Assembly: GCA_016285815.1 (NCBI GenBank)
Contig: JAEERN010000079.1
Location: forward strand, 1 to 6,672
Length of the DNA stretch: 6,672 nt
Origin: Clostridiales bacterium
Lineage (GTDB): Bacteria; Bacillota; Clostridia; Oscillospirales; QAMX01
Reading direction: 5' to 3'
In this document: piece by piece, positions 6,067 to 6,672 of the stretch
Position numbering within the stretch: position 1 is the first letter of the stretch
Layout of the letters: each line of letters opens with the position of its first letter
Program-made: the position numbers and the translations under genes
The notes under the pieces: model-generated
Told to the model about the DNA's origin: nothing
Database searches by the model: none
Seen by the model: the letters and a program-made list of their open reading frames with translations, nothing else

Positions 6067-6672
6067 AGATCCTCCGGGACGCGTCGCGGTATTTTTTCTC
6101 GGCCAGGAACCAGCCGTAATGCCCGAAGACGGGGGCGCACTTTTCGCAGACGAAGGCGTAATACCCGTCCCGGGGCAGCGAAGGCGTGTCGATCAGCGCT
6201 TCGGCCTCGGCCAACAGCGCGGAAACGGCCTCTTCCGCCTCCAGCGGGCCGCGCTCGGACTCTTCCAGATCGGCCAGGTTCAGCAGCGTGACGGCCTTGT
6301 CCAGCTGTCCGTCCGGAACCCGGTCCATGACGGCGGCGGCGCGCCCGTAACAGTCCCGCGCCTCGGCGTACCGCTCCAGATCGGCCAGCGCCAGCCCCAT
6401 GTTGTTGTAAAGACCGCCCAGCCGCCGGTCGTCCGGGGCCAGATGGGCCTCGTAGAGCTCCCGCGCGCGGGCGAACAGCGGAAGCGCCCGCTCCGCCATC
6501 CCGAAGGCCTTGCAGACCGTGGCCGCGTTGATCAGCGTGGTCCCGGCCGAGACCGACCCGGCCAGCCCCAGCGACTCGACCAGCGCCAGCGCCTCGTCCG
6601 CCGCGGCCAGCGCCTCGTCCCGCCGGCCGCACTTGCGGTGCAGCCCCATGAGCTCGTTGGTGACGGTCAGAC
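6053..6672 (-). CDS. Tetratricopeptide-repeat protein partnered with DUF4037 (5' end beyond window)
   Basis: The frame is open from the right edge to a TGA at 6053-6055, giving 205 visible residues; the N-terminus is outside. The in-frame Met at 6647-6649 falls inside an ongoing helix (LTVTNELMGLHRKCG), so it is probably internal. Numbered from the edge, about three TPR-like helix pairs are visible: near 1-38 (DEALAAADEALAL), 44-80 (AERALPLFARARELYE) and 84-118 (YNNMGLALADLERYAEARDCY). A weaker fourth unit lies at 127-160. TPRs usually bind proteins or peptides. The tail, YYAFVCEKCAPVFGHYGWF (170-188) ending IYERT, carries a CxxC. I recognise this tail from TPR proteins next to DUF4037 genes in Clostridia, from memory. 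It may regulate or scaffold the DUF4037 enzyme. No signal peptide can be assessed. Confidence 0.8.
   Translation of the reverse strand, partial: LTVTNELMGLHRKCGRRDEALAAADEALALVESLGLAGSVSAGTTLINAATVCKAFGMAERALPLFARARELYEAHLAPDDRRLGGLYNNMGLALADLERYAEARDCYGRAAAVMDRVPDGQLDKAVTLLNLADLEESERGPLEAEEAVSALLAEAEALIDTPSLPRDGYYAFVCEKCAPVFGHYGWFLAEKKYRDASRRIYERT
6071..6075 (-). promoter_or_regulatory. Ribosome binding site of the DUF4037 gene, inside the TPR gene
   Basis: The minus strand reads GGAGG 4 nt before the ATG at 6064-6066, within the coding end of the TPR gene. The position supports translational coupling across the 14-nt overlap. Confidence 0.7.

Noticed and set aside
3098..6291. Further long plus-strand open frames (3098-4258, 4014-5189, 5065-6291) opposite the NagA-like, NagB-like and DUF4037 genes.
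   Set aside because: All three share the same codon register as the minus-strand genes, which is the same composition artefact. None shows a family motif.

Overview
The window is GC-rich and every gene I can support lies on the minus strand, so the region reads from right to left. High GC, strong AGGAG-type ribosome binding sites, a secreted CotH-kinase protein with a cysteine-containing 'PTCTEAG...C..CG' repeat tail, and a DUF4037/TPR gene pair together suggest a GC-rich Clostridia member, probably an Oscillospiraceae/Ruminococcaceae-type gut or animal-associated bacterium. This assignment is inferred from protein style, not from a marker gene.

In transcription order there are five genes. 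(1) A tetratricopeptide-repeat (TPR) protein whose start lies beyond the right edge (6053-6672). (2) A DUF4037 nucleotidyltransferase-like protein (5131-6066) overlapping it by 14 nt. (3) After an 82-nt gap, a divergent NagB-like sugar-phosphate isomerase/deaminase (4080-5048). (4) A NagA-like N-acetylglucosamine-6-phosphate deacetylase (2918-4078), starting one base after the NagB-like stop. (5) After a 202-nt gap with two GC-rich hairpins, a large secreted CotH-kinase-domain protein (1-2715) whose C-terminus is cut by the left edge.

The NagA-like and NagB-like proteins form a tightly coupled pair. By analogy they would convert an N-acetylated hexosamine 6-phosphate to the free amino sugar phosphate and then to a ketose phosphate plus ammonia. 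Both depart from the classical enzymes at substrate or catalytic motifs, so the true substrate may not be GlcNAc-6-phosphate. The TPR/DUF4037 pair looks like a separate two-gene module of unknown biochemical role. The CotH protein is probably displayed at the cell surface.

The points most worth a second look are the altered active sites of the sugar pair, the hairpins before cotH with interchangeable arms, and a 142-bp direct repeat in the CotH tail whose copies differ at only three bases, all amino-acid changing. I do not see mobile elements, RNA genes, CRISPR arrays or a convincing sigma-70 promoter or intrinsic terminator.
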